Shown here piece by piece: positions 16,181 to 24,586 of a DNA stretch of 64,000 nt. The position numbers and the translations under genes are program-made. The stretch comes from Peribacillus simplex (GTDB lineage Bacteria; Bacillota; Bacilli; Bacillales; DSM-1321). The notes beneath the pieces are model-generated. The model had not been told where the DNA came from and searched no databases. It saw nothing but the letters and a program-made list of their open reading frames with translations. The stretch lies in NCBI RefSeq assembly GCF_900156045.1, contig NZ_FTMX01000003.1:62001-126000 (forward strand). The letters are read 5' to 3'. Every line of letters starts with the position of its first letter. Position 1 is the first letter of the stretch.

Positions 16181-17044
16181 TCATTCTGGCTGAACAGCCA
16201 GTCCCCTTTGTTTAAACAGATATTCCAGAGCCTGTCTGAACGTTAGAAAGGCTTTTACCCGATTTGCAAAATCAAGTTTGACGATTTCTTTCACGACATC
16301 AGGGGTAAAGCCGACAAAAATCGTTTCCGTACCCATCAACGCCAGTGCCCCCACTAATTGATCCAGCAGGGAGAGCATATTGTTTTCCTTCGTAAAGGTA
16401 ATTCCCGAGAAATCCATGATCAATACTTCCGCATGCAAATCTGCACATTTTTGCAGTACAGTCGATTGCATCGACTCCATTCTCCAATCGTCAATGCGTC
16501 CGATCAATGGCAAGAGCAGCACATCCTTTAATACAGTCTGAACAATCGGGGTGGACAGTTCTTCCATGACTTCTTGATTTTCTTTTATCTTCCGCAAAGA
16601 ATCGTTTGCCATTTTCGCCATTTCTTTATAATGGTTCACGTAACTGATACTCACACAGTGTATGAATTGGTCCAGGATTGCATCTATTATCGAGCTTGCC
16701 TTTAGCAAAATTTCAATGGAGTAATAGCGATTGCTTACCTCTTCTTCAATGAAACTCCAGAAAAGATTACGTATCAGCTGAGCTTCCTCAATATTCTTAT
16801 CCAAAGGAATGCCCATATCCACAATGCGCTTACCTATTTCCATACCCGTTATTTTCATACTTTCCATCGCTTGTGCCTTTCCATGAATCAAGGCATCTGC
16901 ATGTATTTGAATTAGCTTTGACCGTACCTCTTTACTCGTTTCAAAATCATAGAGCGGTTCCTCTTCTTCAAACAACTCGATATGCTCCACTAAGATATAT
17001 TTAAATTTTTCAATTTTTTCACCGATCATTCTTAATTCTTCCAT
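16181..17044 (-). CDS. RsbR-family STAS domain protein (stressosome-type)
   Basis: 287 residues from the ATG at 17044, with GGAGG five bases upstream. The N-terminal half (about 1-150) is a helical globin-like non-haem sensor region as in RsbR paralogs. The C-terminal STAS domain (about 165-275) begins STPIVQTVLKDVLLLPLIGRID and contains LIMDFSGITF and MGTETIFVGFTPDVVKEIV. The Ser in DFSG and the Thr in GTETI occupy the positions phosphorylated by RsbT in RsbRA (Thr171/Thr205). Such proteins form the stressosome that feeds SigB. The divergent small gene at 17190 carries a SigB-type promoter, consistent with a stress-response locus. Confidence 0.87.
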   Translation of the reverse strand: MEELRMIGEKIEKFKYILVEHIELFEEEEPLYDFETSKEVRSKLIQIHADALIHGKAQAMESMKITGMEIGKRIVDMGIPLDKNIEEAQLIRNLFWSFIEEEVSNRYYSIEILLKASSIIDAILDQFIHCVSISYVNHYKEMAKMANDSLRKIKENQEVMEELSTPIVQTVLKDVLLLPLIGRIDDWRMESMQSTVLQKCADLHAEVLIMDFSGITFTKENNMLSLLDQLVGALALMGTETIFVGFTPDVVKEIVKLDFANRVKAFLTFRQALEYLFKQRGLAVQPE

Positions 17045-17136
17045 ATGGACCTCCCATACAGGGCTTTTATCACATTTTATCAAATAATGAATGGTTAATG
17101 ATATAAAATCCTTCTATTACCAATATGATAATAGAC

Positions 17137-17162
17137 GTTTACCCTTTTCTACATAAGGGTAT
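17137..17162 (+). promoter_or_regulatory. SigB-type promoter of the 47-residue protein gene
   Basis: GTTTAC (17137-17142) and GGGTAT (17157-17162) are separated by 14 bases, an almost exact match to the SigB consensus GTTTAA-N12-15-GGGTAT. The start codon is 27 bases beyond the -10 element. The two elements also contain a TACCCTT/AAGGGTA inverted repeat. Confidence 0.75.
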
Positions 17163-17189
17163 TATGATATATGACTTGGAGGGATTATC

Positions 17190-17333
17190 ATGAAAAAAGA
17201 TCAACAAGACTTTGAATCTGAAAACATGAGCGATTTAGTCGAACTCATAAACAGTAAAAATAACAGCCGCAGAATCTTGGATGTACTTCGGCGTAATAAA
17301 AAGGATAAAAGCAAAACCAAAGATAAAAAATGA
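17190..17333 (+). CDS. Small charged protein, probably SigB-dependent
   Basis: 47 residues from the ATG at 17190, with TTGGAGGG five bases upstream. Acidic first half (DQQDFESENMSDLVELIN), strongly basic end (RRILDVLRRNKKDKSKTKDKK), no membrane segment. A terminator follows at once. The SigB-type promoter and the neighbouring RsbR paralog suggest a general-stress protein. The sequence matches no family I know. Promoter, ribosome site, frame and terminator are all correctly ordered, so the gene is probably real despite its size. Confidence 0.72.
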   Translation: MKKDQQDFESENMSDLVELINSKNNSRRILDVLRRNKKDKSKTKDKK

Positions 17334-17334
17334 A

Positions 17335-17364
17335 AAAGCCCAGTCCAAAAAGGTCTGGGTTTTT
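17335..17364 (+). terminator. Terminator of the 47-residue protein gene
   Basis: AAGCCCAGTCC pairs with GGTCTGGGTTT around AAAAA with one mismatch, followed by TTTT. It begins right after the TGA. Confidence 0.8.
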
Positions 17365-17379
17365 GAGTGGATAAAAATA

Positions 17380-17415
17380 AAGAGCTGAGTTGCTTTATTA
17401 AGCAAATCCAGCTCT
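17380..17415 (-). terminator. Terminator of the gene at 17440-17769
   Basis: On the minus strand AGAGCTGG-ATTTGCTT pairs with AAGCAACT-CAGCTCT, followed by TTATTTTTATC. It is about 25 bases past the stop. Confidence 0.75.
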
Positions 17416-17439
17416 TCCGTCATTAAATATTGATTGCCT

Positions 17440-17769
17440 CTACCTTTTTCTCCGGATTTCCTTCACATGGTTCCCTTCAGTAGTAATATAGACTGTTTCA
17501 TCAATTTTGTATGTTAAATAACGGTCACAATCAATTTCCAACGTTTCCCCATTGTTGAATTTCATTGCGCAATTGGATCCCTCTTCGGTTTCCGTCACAT
17601 CAATGACTTCGTTCGTCTTAAAACCGATTGCCTTGCCATCGGAGAAATGAGGATAGTATTTTTCAACAATCTCCACCTTTTTCAATCTGCCCGGACTTGT
17701 TAAGTATACAACGAATAATATAATTAAAACGGCTATTAACCCAATGAGAATTACTGCTTTTCGTTTCAC
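17440..17769 (-). CDS. Small membrane-anchored protein of unknown function
   Basis: 109 residues from a GTG at 17769 (GAGGG 11 bases upstream). A basic start (MKRK) leads into one membrane helix (VILIGLIAVLIILFVVYL), then a mostly beta-strand extracytoplasmic part with two cysteines (GSNCAMKF, LEIDCDRYL) that could form a disulphide. It could be a membrane-tethered or secreted small protein. No family recognised. It stands alone with its own terminator. Confidence 0.7.
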   Translation of the reverse strand: MKRKAVILIGLIAVLIILFVVYLTSPGRLKKVEIVEKYYPHFSDGKAIGFKTNEVIDVTETEEGSNCAMKFNNGETLEIDCDRYLTYKIDETVYITTEGNHVKEIRRKR

Positions 17770-17872
17770 TCTATCTATTACCCTCTTCTCTTATCAATCT
17801 ATTATTCAATATCCATTTTCACTAGATTATATTCAGGATTCCGGAAAAACATGATAGAAAAGATCATTTTAT

Positions 17873-19063
17873 TTAAACGGTTTTCACCTTTCCAGCCATC
17901 ATCGCACAAACGGCGGCCAGGATGATCAGAATGGATACAGCCGAGATGACCCCTCCCCAGCCGAACTTCATCAGGAATAAACCGCCTGATGCCCCCACTA
18001 CACTTGATCCCGCATAGTAAAACAGGAGATATAAAGCCGATGCTTGTGCCTTTTCACTCTTATCAGCCAATCTTCCGACCCAGCTGCTCGCAATTGAATG
18101 AGCTCCAAAAAAACCAAATGTAAACAGTGCAAGCCCCATTATTTTAAGCAAAAGCGGATCCAATAAGGTTAAAAGGGCGCCCATCAGCATGATAGCGATT
18201 CCGATAAGAAGTACATGCCTCCGACCATATTGATCGGCAAGCTTCCCCATCCATGTTGAACTGAATGTCCCCACAAGATAGATGATGAAAATGAAGCCTA
18301 TCAATGTTTGTGATAAATGATATGGCGGTCCCATTAAAGGTATGCCGACAAAGTTATAGACGGTAACGAACGAGCCCATTAATAGGAAGGCCATGCCGAA
18401 TAAGAGTACTAGCCTGCCATTCCTTAAGTTATTGATAAGGGATGTTTTGATTCTCGAAAATGTGGCCCCTACACGGATGGCATGCTGCGAAGGAGGAAGC
18501 ATCCACCAAAAAGCCAGACTGATGATCAAACTTAAAGCCCCAAGGCTTCCAATCGCTATGTTCCATGAGAAATGGTCGGTCAGCACCCCGACAATCAGCC
18601 TGCCTGCCAATCCGCCGATACTCGAACCACTCACATAGATCCCCATCACATAGCCCAGGCTTTTCGGATGGAACTCTTCATTGATATAGGCCATCGCAAT
18701 TGCCGGGAAACCCGCAAGCACCGCTCCTTGAATCGCCCGTATTGCAATAAGGATGTATAGGTCATCCTGGATGAAACTCACGCATATGGATAACAATGCA
18801 GACAGAGTGAGGGCCGTCCCCATTATTTTTTTCCTATCGATATTTTCTGAGAAAAAGGAAACAAGCAATAAACAGATGGCAAGCGTTCCTGTTGCGAATG
18901 ATAATGTAAGACTTGCCATTGCAGGAGAGACTCCGAATTGCTTTGCGAAAACCGGAATGACCGGTTGGGTACTATACAGATCCGCAAACGTTACAAAGCT
19001 ACCAAGAAATAAAGCCAAGATTGTTTTCCTGAATGATTTACCAGCAGGCTCGATATAATTCAC
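17873..19063 (-). CDS. MFS transporter, YnfM/arabinose-efflux-like
   Basis: 396 residues with about 12 membrane helices. MFS signatures are ENIDRKKIMG between helices 2 and 3 (a variant of the G-x-x-x-D-R-x-G-R-R loop) and the repeat-half equivalent ADQYGRRHVL. The start TFADLYSTQPVIPVFAKQFG and the total length match the YnfM subfamily of drug/solute efflux pumps. A GTG at 19063 is used; the ribosome site is weak. The substrate is unknown. It stands alone, convergent with nothing, and ends near 17873 without an obvious hairpin. Confidence 0.85.
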   Translation of the reverse strand: MNYIEPAGKSFRKTILALFLGSFVTFADLYSTQPVIPVFAKQFGVSPAMASLTLSFATGTLAICLLLVSFFSENIDRKKIMGTALTLSALLSICVSFIQDDLYILIAIRAIQGAVLAGFPAIAMAYINEEFHPKSLGYVMGIYVSGSSIGGLAGRLIVGVLTDHFSWNIAIGSLGALSLIISLAFWWMLPPSQHAIRVGATFSRIKTSLINNLRNGRLVLLFGMAFLLMGSFVTVYNFVGIPLMGPPYHLSQTLIGFIFIIYLVGTFSSTWMGKLADQYGRRHVLLIGIAIMLMGALLTLLDPLLLKIMGLALFTFGFFGAHSIASSWVGRLADKSEKAQASALYLLFYYAGSSVVGASGGLFLMKFGWGGVISAVSILIILAAVCAMMAGKVKTV

Positions 19064-19174
19064 TTTTGTTCAGACCCTTCACTATTTAACTTTCCCCCTA
19101 TGTTAATACGAACTTCCCGAGTTGTCTATTTCGCCACTTTTGTCCATAGGGAAAGTTTTATACCAGAAATCCAC

Positions 19175-19209
19175 AAAAAACCCTTCACTGCATGCAGTGA
19201 AGGGTTTTT
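19175..19209. terminator. Palindromic terminator after the APC permease
   Basis: AAAACCCTTCACTGCA is followed directly by its perfect complement TGCAGTGAAGGGTTTT, with A and T tracts on both sides. It lies two bases past the permease stop. Confidence 0.85.
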
Positions 19210-19211
19210 CA

Positions 19212-20534
19212 TTAATATGAACGTTCATCATCCCGTTCACTTTTTTTAAGGAGCCAGTACACTGGCATACCTATGATGAGGATGATCACCGAGTACAAGG
19301 CATTTAAAGGTGTAGCGATTAAGGTGCTTACAACAATGTATATTGCTCCAGCAATCGCCACGATGGGGATGAATGGGTAAAACGGCACTTTATAAGTTTT
19401 CGCATCCGGATCTTTTTTGCGTAAGATGAAGACCGCGAAGAATGCTAATCCATAAAAACAGAAGACAGAGAATACAGCCATATTGGTAAGTTTGTCAGGG
19501 TCTGTTGCAACCATCATGATAATTGCAATGATCACTTGCAATACCGTAGCATTTATTGGCGTTTTAAACTTAGGCGATATTTTCCCGATTTGTTTATGGC
19601 CTGGCATCATTTTATCAGTCGCCATCGCCAAGGTAATGCGCGGAAAGGTCAAAAGCTTTCCGTTCAAGCAACCGAAGATTGAAATCGCTATTCCGATTGA
19701 TATCAATTTCCCGCCCAATTCACCAAATAGAAGCGTTGCCGCAACATTCGCTGCATTCGTACCATGAGCTATGACTCCCTCCGCCCCCAATACATGAAGC
19801 ATGGCAAGGTTCACAGCCAAGTAAGCGACCATGACCACGACTAATCCCGTTATGATTGCACGCGGCAATGTTTTCTGCGGGTTTTTCATTTCCCCAGCCA
19901 TGAAGCCGACATTCATCCAGCCATCATACGCCCAGAGCGTAGCCAAAATCGCACCTGCCATACTGATTTTCATTGAACTTTCACTATCGATATTGAATAC
20001 AGGCATATCACCTTGTGCGATACCGAACACCGCTATGAAAATGATGGGGATCAGTTTAGCAACGGTCGATAAAGTTTGTATGATACCGCCGTATTTTGTC
20101 CCCAGAAGATTCATGCCCGCAATAAATACGATCGTAAAAATCCCTATCGCCAAAGTGTAGCCAGAAGCGATATTAAATATTCCGGCGACTAATAACCCGA
20201 AGTATAAACTAAGTGCGCCCATGACTGCAGGTCCATATACTAATGTCTGAACCCAGCCGCATAGGAATCCCCATGCTTTTCCGTACACTTCTTCCATATA
20301 AACATATAAGCCTCCCGTTTTAGGGATCCGTGTACTCACTTCCGCAATCGTCAACCCGCTTGCAAGGGTGATCAAGCCGCCTATCAGCCAAGCTAATAAG
20401 GCCATGGTTGAATTACCGCTTAACTCAAGCACGTCACCAGGTCTCATGAAAATACCAGAACCGATAACTGTACCAACTACAATTGATGTTCCAACCCAAA
20501 AGCCAATCGTTTTCTTCAATTGGTCATTTCTCAT
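19212..20534 (-). CDS. APC family amino acid permease (SteT/LAT-like)
   Basis: 440 residues from the ATG at 20534, preceded by GGGGAGG at five bases; the ATG at 20558 overlaps that site. About 12 membrane helices. The first helix contains the APC substrate-binding motif GTVIGSGIFMRPG, and the loop IPKTGGLYVYMEEVYG is typical of the L-amino acid transporter group, which includes the serine/threonine exchanger SteT. It should exchange or import neutral amino acids; specificity is not determined by sequence here. The upstream region has an AT-rich leader and a GTACA-CA-TGTAC palindrome. Confidence 0.87.
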   Translation of the reverse strand: MRNDQLKKTIGFWVGTSIVVGTVIGSGIFMRPGDVLELSGNSTMALLAWLIGGLITLASGLTIAEVSTRIPKTGGLYVYMEEVYGKAWGFLCGWVQTLVYGPAVMGALSLYFGLLVAGIFNIASGYTLAIGIFTIVFIAGMNLLGTKYGGIIQTLSTVAKLIPIIFIAVFGIAQGDMPVFNIDSESSMKISMAGAILATLWAYDGWMNVGFMAGEMKNPQKTLPRAIITGLVVVMVAYLAVNLAMLHVLGAEGVIAHGTNAANVAATLLFGELGGKLISIGIAISIFGCLNGKLLTFPRITLAMATDKMMPGHKQIGKISPKFKTPINATVLQVIIAIIMMVATDPDKLTNMAVFSVFCFYGLAFFAVFILRKKDPDAKTYKVPFYPFIPIVAIAGAIYIVVSTLIATPLNALYSVIILIIGMPVYWLLKKSERDDERSY

Positions 20535-20846
20535 GATGTCCTCCCCAGGTGTACACATGTACTTTATTTATACTAAAATTATATCATATAAATTATATGA
20601 GAATAGTTTATGCAATCATTTGAATATTACAAAAAATACTAAAACACGTTGGTATCACTACGCTCAGGGAGCTTTTTTACTTTTATATTTTTTTTACTAA
20701 TTATATTTGAAACCGCACCAAAAACCGAATATTTTTTTATTATCAAAAGAATTATCGACAATTAACTCGATAATCACGAATTAAAAACACCAAAAATAAA
20801 TTAACATTCGTAATTATTTTTCTAGGATTCCGGCTTTTTTTCAGCC
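20535..20846. other. Intergenic region upstream of the APC permease
   Basis: No gene. It contains the GTACA-CA-TGTAC palindrome at about 20551-20562, several TATAAT-like boxes on the minus strand, and a small GCTC-AGG-GAGC stem followed by TTTTTT on the plus strand near 20663-20679. I see no known riboswitch class. Confidence 0.45.
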
Positions 20847-20880
20847 AAAAAAAAAGCCACCCCGAATCAACGGGGTGGCT
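20847..20880 (-). terminator. Terminator of uppP
   Basis: On the minus strand GCCACCCCG pairs with CGGGGTGGC across TTGATT, followed by TTTTTTTTT. It is about 28 bases past the uppP stop. Confidence 0.9.
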
Positions 20881-20908
20881 CCTCTCCTATTTCACGCTTC
20901 ATTTCGTT

Positions 20909-21736
20909 TTACCAAATAATGAATAGAAGCACAACCGCCAAGACGATCCGGTAAATGGCAAAAGGAGTCAATTTCACTTTATTGATTAAAATCAAGAAAA
21001 AGCGGATACAGAATAACGCAAAGATAAATGCACTGATGAAACCTGCAATAAAGAATGGCAGAACTTCAGGCGTGAAGAATTCCCAGTATTTCACGATTTT
21101 CAACAGACTGGCACCAGCCATGATCGGCACTGCCATGATGAACGTGAAATCGGAAGCAGCGCGATAGCTCATTCCTAAAAGAACTCCTCCGGAAATGGTT
21201 GAACCTGAACGCGAGAATCCCGGCCACAGTGACAAACATTGAATTAACCCTACACCAAAAGCTTGTTTATAAGTGATTTGGTCAACCGTTTCTGCTGTCA
21301 GCTTTGGACGAAATTTATCCGCAGCAATCATCAAAAACGCACCAAGGAACAATCCGACGATAACCGTCTTCATCGTAAATAAATGTTCGTCAATGTAATC
21401 TTCGAATAATAGACCTAAAACGCCTGCCGGCAGCAATCCGACAAAGATCTGCAATAGGTTAAGCTTCGGGCCGCTCGCAACGGATGTGCCCTTCAGCTTC
21501 CTTAAACCAAGCAAGTCCATGAACCGTCCCCAGAAGAGCACGACAACGGCGAGTATCGAACCAAGCTGGATGACCACCTTAAAAGCATTGGCCACTTCAC
21601 TCCCGAAAAGCTCAGTTGATTTCAGCCATAGATCATCAACGATGATCATATGCCCAGTAGACGATACAGGAGCAAATTCAGTTAATCCTTCTACAAGACC
21701 AAGGATAACCGCAACAAAAATTTCCCACATATTCAT
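20909..21736 (-). CDS. uppP: Undecaprenyl-diphosphatase UppP (BacA)
   Basis: 275 residues from the ATG at 21736, which has AGGTG six bases upstream; the GTG nine bases earlier lies within that site. It dephosphorylates undecaprenyl pyrophosphate at the membrane to recycle the carrier lipid for wall synthesis and can confer bacitracin resistance. Both family motifs are intact: GLVEGLTEFAPVSSTGH (E16, E20, S26, H29) and LWPGFSRSGSTISGG (R176). About eight membrane helices. Monocistronic, with its own terminator, divergent from the phosphodiesterase gene. Confidence 0.96.
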   Translation of the reverse strand: MNMWEIFVAVILGLVEGLTEFAPVSSTGHMIIVDDLWLKSTELFGSEVANAFKVVIQLGSILAVVVLFWGRFMDLLGLRKLKGTSVASGPKLNLLQIFVGLLPAGVLGLLFEDYIDEHLFTMKTVIVGLFLGAFLMIAADKFRPKLTAETVDQITYKQAFGVGLIQCLSLWPGFSRSGSTISGGVLLGMSYRAASDFTFIMAVPIMAGASLLKIVKYWEFFTPEVLPFFIAGFISAFIFALFCIRFFLILINKVKLTPFAIYRIVLAVVLLFIIW

Positions 21737-21883
21737 TTTATTCACCTCATATTTCGAACACCTATTTATGGAAATACCATATGTATTTTACTCGTTGTTT
21801 AAAATATTGTCTATTAAACATTGCTGAAACAATTCAGTGATACATGTATGATAGGGTTCAAGATAAAGTTTAAAGGGGATGTG

Positions 21884-22633
21884 ATGATTTTGCAAAACAT
21901 ACTTATTTTCGCCCATAGGGGATCCAAGGGGACGCATCCTGAAAATACCATGGCCGCATTTCAAAAGGCGGCAGAAATCGGGGCCGACGGGATCGAGTTC
22001 GATGTCCATCTCAGTTCTGATGGGGAATTGGTCATCATTCATGACGAAACACTTGATCGAACGACCACCCTTACTGGTTATGTAAAAGAGCATTCGGCAC
22101 AAAGGCTGAAAACGGCTGATGCCGGGAGCAAGTTTTCCAAGGAATTCCTTGGGGAGCGGATTCCTTTTTTAATCGACGTTTTCGACTGGGCTAAGGGAAA
22201 TGCTTTATGGATGAATATCGAAATCAAAACGGATAAACTCGCTTACGAAGGAATCGAACAGAAGATCATTGATCTAATTCGTCAATATCAAATGGAAAAG
22301 CGGGTGATCCTCTCTTCCTTCAACCATCAATCCATTGAAAAAGTGAAGATGCTTGCCCCAGACCTTGAACGTGCATTACTGTTCGAGGGGGTTCCTGAAA
22401 ACTACGAAGAGATCTTACGTGATAAAAAAGAAGCGGGTTTTCATCCGGATAAAAACAGCCTGACCCCGGAAGTTAATGAAAAAGCGAAAAAACTTGGATA
22501 TAAAATCCGGCCTTGGGTCGCCAATGATGAAGCCGACATCGTCAAGCTGGCAGAGTTGGGAGTCGACGTCATCATGACCGATTTCCCTGAAAAGGCAATC
22601 AAGATTTTAAAGGCATGGCAGTCACATGCCTGA
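21884..22633 (+). CDS. Glycerophosphodiester phosphodiesterase
   Basis: 249 residues from the ATG at 21884, with AAGGGG five bases upstream; earlier in-frame codons lack a ribosome site. It is a TIM-barrel GDPD: FAHRGSKGTHPENT near the start, GIEFDVHLSSDGELVIIHD with the metal-binding Glu and Asp, and IEIKTD later. It hydrolyses glycerophosphodiesters to glycerol-3-phosphate and an alcohol. There is no signal peptide, so it is the cytoplasmic UgpQ type rather than secreted GlpQ. A perfect terminator follows. Confidence 0.93.
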   Translation: MILQNILIFAHRGSKGTHPENTMAAFQKAAEIGADGIEFDVHLSSDGELVIIHDETLDRTTTLTGYVKEHSAQRLKTADAGSKFSKEFLGERIPFLIDVFDWAKGNALWMNIEIKTDKLAYEGIEQKIIDLIRQYQMEKRVILSSFNHQSIEKVKMLAPDLERALLFEGVPENYEEILRDKKEAGFHPDKNSLTPEVNEKAKKLGYKIRPWVANDEADIVKLAELGVDVIMTDFPEKAIKILKAWQSHA

Positions 22634-22641
22634 ACAATGCG

Positions 22642-22670
22642 AAAGAGAAGGAGCGATGCTCCTTCTCTTT
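22642..22670. terminator. Terminator after the phosphodiesterase gene
   Basis: AAAGAGAAGGAGC pairs perfectly with GCTCCTTCTCTTT around GAT. It serves the plus-strand gene and possibly the SASP gene from the other side. Confidence 0.85.
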
Positions 22671-22693
22671 CAAATCCATATTTATTCAATTAA

Positions 22694-22903
22694 TTAACGA
22701 GAAAAGTTTGAACCGCCTAATTGTTGTTCAGCCATTTGAACCAAACGTTTTGTGATTTCCCCACCAACAGATCCGTTAGCGCGAGAAGTAGTGTCAGCAC
22801 CTAGGTTTACACCAAATTCACTAGCGATTTCATTCTTCATTTGTTGTAGGGCTTGCTCTGCACCAGCTACTACTAGTTGATTGCTGTTATTGTTGTTTGC
22901 CAT
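22694..22903 (-). CDS. Small acid-soluble spore protein, alpha/beta type
   Basis: 69 residues with all hallmarks of alpha/beta SASPs. The germination protease site lies in NEIASEFG, which the GPR protease cleaves, and two conserved blocks follow: [21 protein letters not shown] and an N-terminal [16 protein letters not shown]. These proteins coat DNA in the forespore and protect it from UV and heat, then serve as amino acid stores. TAGGAGGTG is seven bases before the ATG. SigG control is expected from the family; I could only find a weak match to the SigG consensus upstream. Confidence 0.97.
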   Translation of the reverse strand: MANNNNSNQLVVAGAEQALQQMKNEIASEFGVNLGADTTSRANGSVGGEITKRLVQMAEQQLGGSNFSR

Positions 22904-23068
22904 GTGTTTTCACCTCCTACTAATATTAATTAGCATTTTAAGCTTAAATTATTATTGCCAATTTATTGAATTTTTTTGTTTGCGATCCTCTTAATCCTAA
23001 GCTCTTTATCATGAATTTCTTTTTATGCTCATAAACTGTTAGGAAACTTTCAGTAGGAGGGAAAAGAA

Positions 23069-24352
23069 TTGCAAATACATGTGGTTAGGCCAGGCCAGAC
23101 GTTATATGGCATCGCCCAGACATACAGCGTAACCGTTGACAGGCTCGTCGAATCAAATAAGATCCCTAACCCAAATAATCTTGTTTCGGGGCAGGCCCTT
23201 GTCATTCCAATCGTCGGCAGTTATTATTTCGTTCAACCGGGTGATAGTTTATATTCGATATCTCAAAGAGTTGATGTCCCTGTTCAAGAATTGGCAAGAA
23301 TAAATGGCATTTCCGAAAATCAAATCCTATCCGTTGGATACCGGCTCTATATTCCGGCACGAAAGAAAAGGACCGCCGAATTCAACGGTTATGTCGAGCC
23401 GCGGGGTACATCGGTTGCACCGGCCCTTGAAACGGCCGCCAGGGAAGCTGGGCCCTATTTAACCTATTTAGCCCCTTTCAGCTTCCAGGCGCTTCGTGAC
23501 GGCTCTTTAAAAGAGCCTTTGCTCAATGATTTCCCTGCCATCGCCAGAGAAAATAAAAATGTCCTGATGATGGTCATCACGAATCAGGAAAATGACCAAT
23601 TCAGCGATGAGCTTGGGCGAATCATTTTAACGAATACTTCCGTTCAAAATAAGTTCCTGAACAATATCGTTACAACGGCAAAGAAATATGGATTCCGGGA
23701 TATTCACTTTGACTTTGAGTTTTTAAGGCCGGCCGATAAAGAAGCGTATAATCAATTTCTCCGAAAAGCCAAGGAACGATTCAAGAAAGAAGGATGGTTC
23801 ATTTCCACGGCACTTGCCCCTAAAACAAGTGCAGAGCAAAAAGGCCGTTGGTATGAGGCACATGACTATAAAGCACATGGTGAAATCGTCGACTTCGTTA
23901 TCATCATGACTTATGAATGGGGATATAGCGGAGGACCGGCAATGGCTGTGTCACCTATCGGACCTGTTCGGGAAGTTCTCGAATATGCCGTCACCGATAT
24001 TCCCTCCAACAAGATCCTGATGGGGCAGAATCTATATGGCTATGATTGGACTCTGCCTTTTGTACAGGGATCCACTGCCAGGGCCGTGAGTCCGCAGCAG
24101 GCTATCCAGATTGCGGCGGCCAATAATGTGGCCATCGAGTATGATGAAACTGCCCAGGCCCCGCACTTCAACTATACTGTAGAGGATAGGCAGCATGAAG
24201 TGTGGTTTGAAGATGCCAGATCCATTCAGGCAAAATTCGATTTAATCAAAGAACTGAATCTAAGGGGAATGAGTTATTGGAAGCTCGGCTTAGCCTTCCC
24301 TCAAAACTGGCTGCTCATCAGCGATAACTTTAACGTACGGAGAAGGGTCTAA
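23069..24352 (+). CDS. sleL: Cortical fragment-lytic N-acetylglucosaminidase SleL (YaaH)
   Basis: 427 residues, the same length as B. subtilis YaaH, from a TTG at 23069 with TAGGAGGG eight bases upstream. Two LysM domains (about 2-46 and 51-95: VVRPGQTLYGIAQTYSVTV, YFVQPGDSLYSISQRVDV) bind peptidoglycan. A GH18 domain follows, with the catalytic DIHFDFE (D211, D215, E217). It lies in the spore coat and degrades cortex muropeptides during germination. ATGAATT and CATAAACT upstream are plausible SigE elements, in keeping with mother-cell expression. Confidence 0.94.
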   Translation: MQIHVVRPGQTLYGIAQTYSVTVDRLVESNKIPNPNNLVSGQALVIPIVGSYYFVQPGDSLYSISQRVDVPVQELARINGISENQILSVGYRLYIPARKKRTAEFNGYVEPRGTSVAPALETAAREAGPYLTYLAPFSFQALRDGSLKEPLLNDFPAIARENKNVLMMVITNQENDQFSDELGRIILTNTSVQNKFLNNIVTTAKKYGFRDIHFDFEFLRPADKEAYNQFLRKAKERFKKEGWFISTALAPKTSAEQKGRWYEAHDYKAHGEIVDFVIIMTYEWGYSGGPAMAVSPIGPVREVLEYAVTDIPSNKILMGQNLYGYDWTLPFVQGSTARAVSPQQAIQIAAANNVAIEYDETAQAPHFNYTVEDRQHEVWFEDARSIQAKFDLIKELNLRGMSYWKLGLAFPQNWLLISDNFNVRRRV

Positions 24353-24438
24353 AAAAAGATGAAGGAATACCTAAAGGCAAACGGGCATATAATCAATCAT
24401 CGAGCATGAAGTCCAGTTCAGGATACGTGACTCAACCA

Positions 24439-24472
24439 TAAAAGCCTTCCGACATCATCCGGAAGGCTTTTA
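24439..24472 (+). terminator. Terminator after sleL
   Basis: AAAAGCCTTCCG pairs perfectly with CGGAAGGCTTTT across ACATCATC, followed by T-rich sequence, about 90 bases past the sleL stop. Confidence 0.85.
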
Positions 24473-24586
24473 TCATTTACCCGAAACTTTCCAATATTCA
24501 TCATTCAAAGTTTGTCTGGCCGCACCCTTATGAGCCAAGCCTTTTTTGACCATACTAAAAGGAACAGCTTAAGGGATGTGAAAAAC

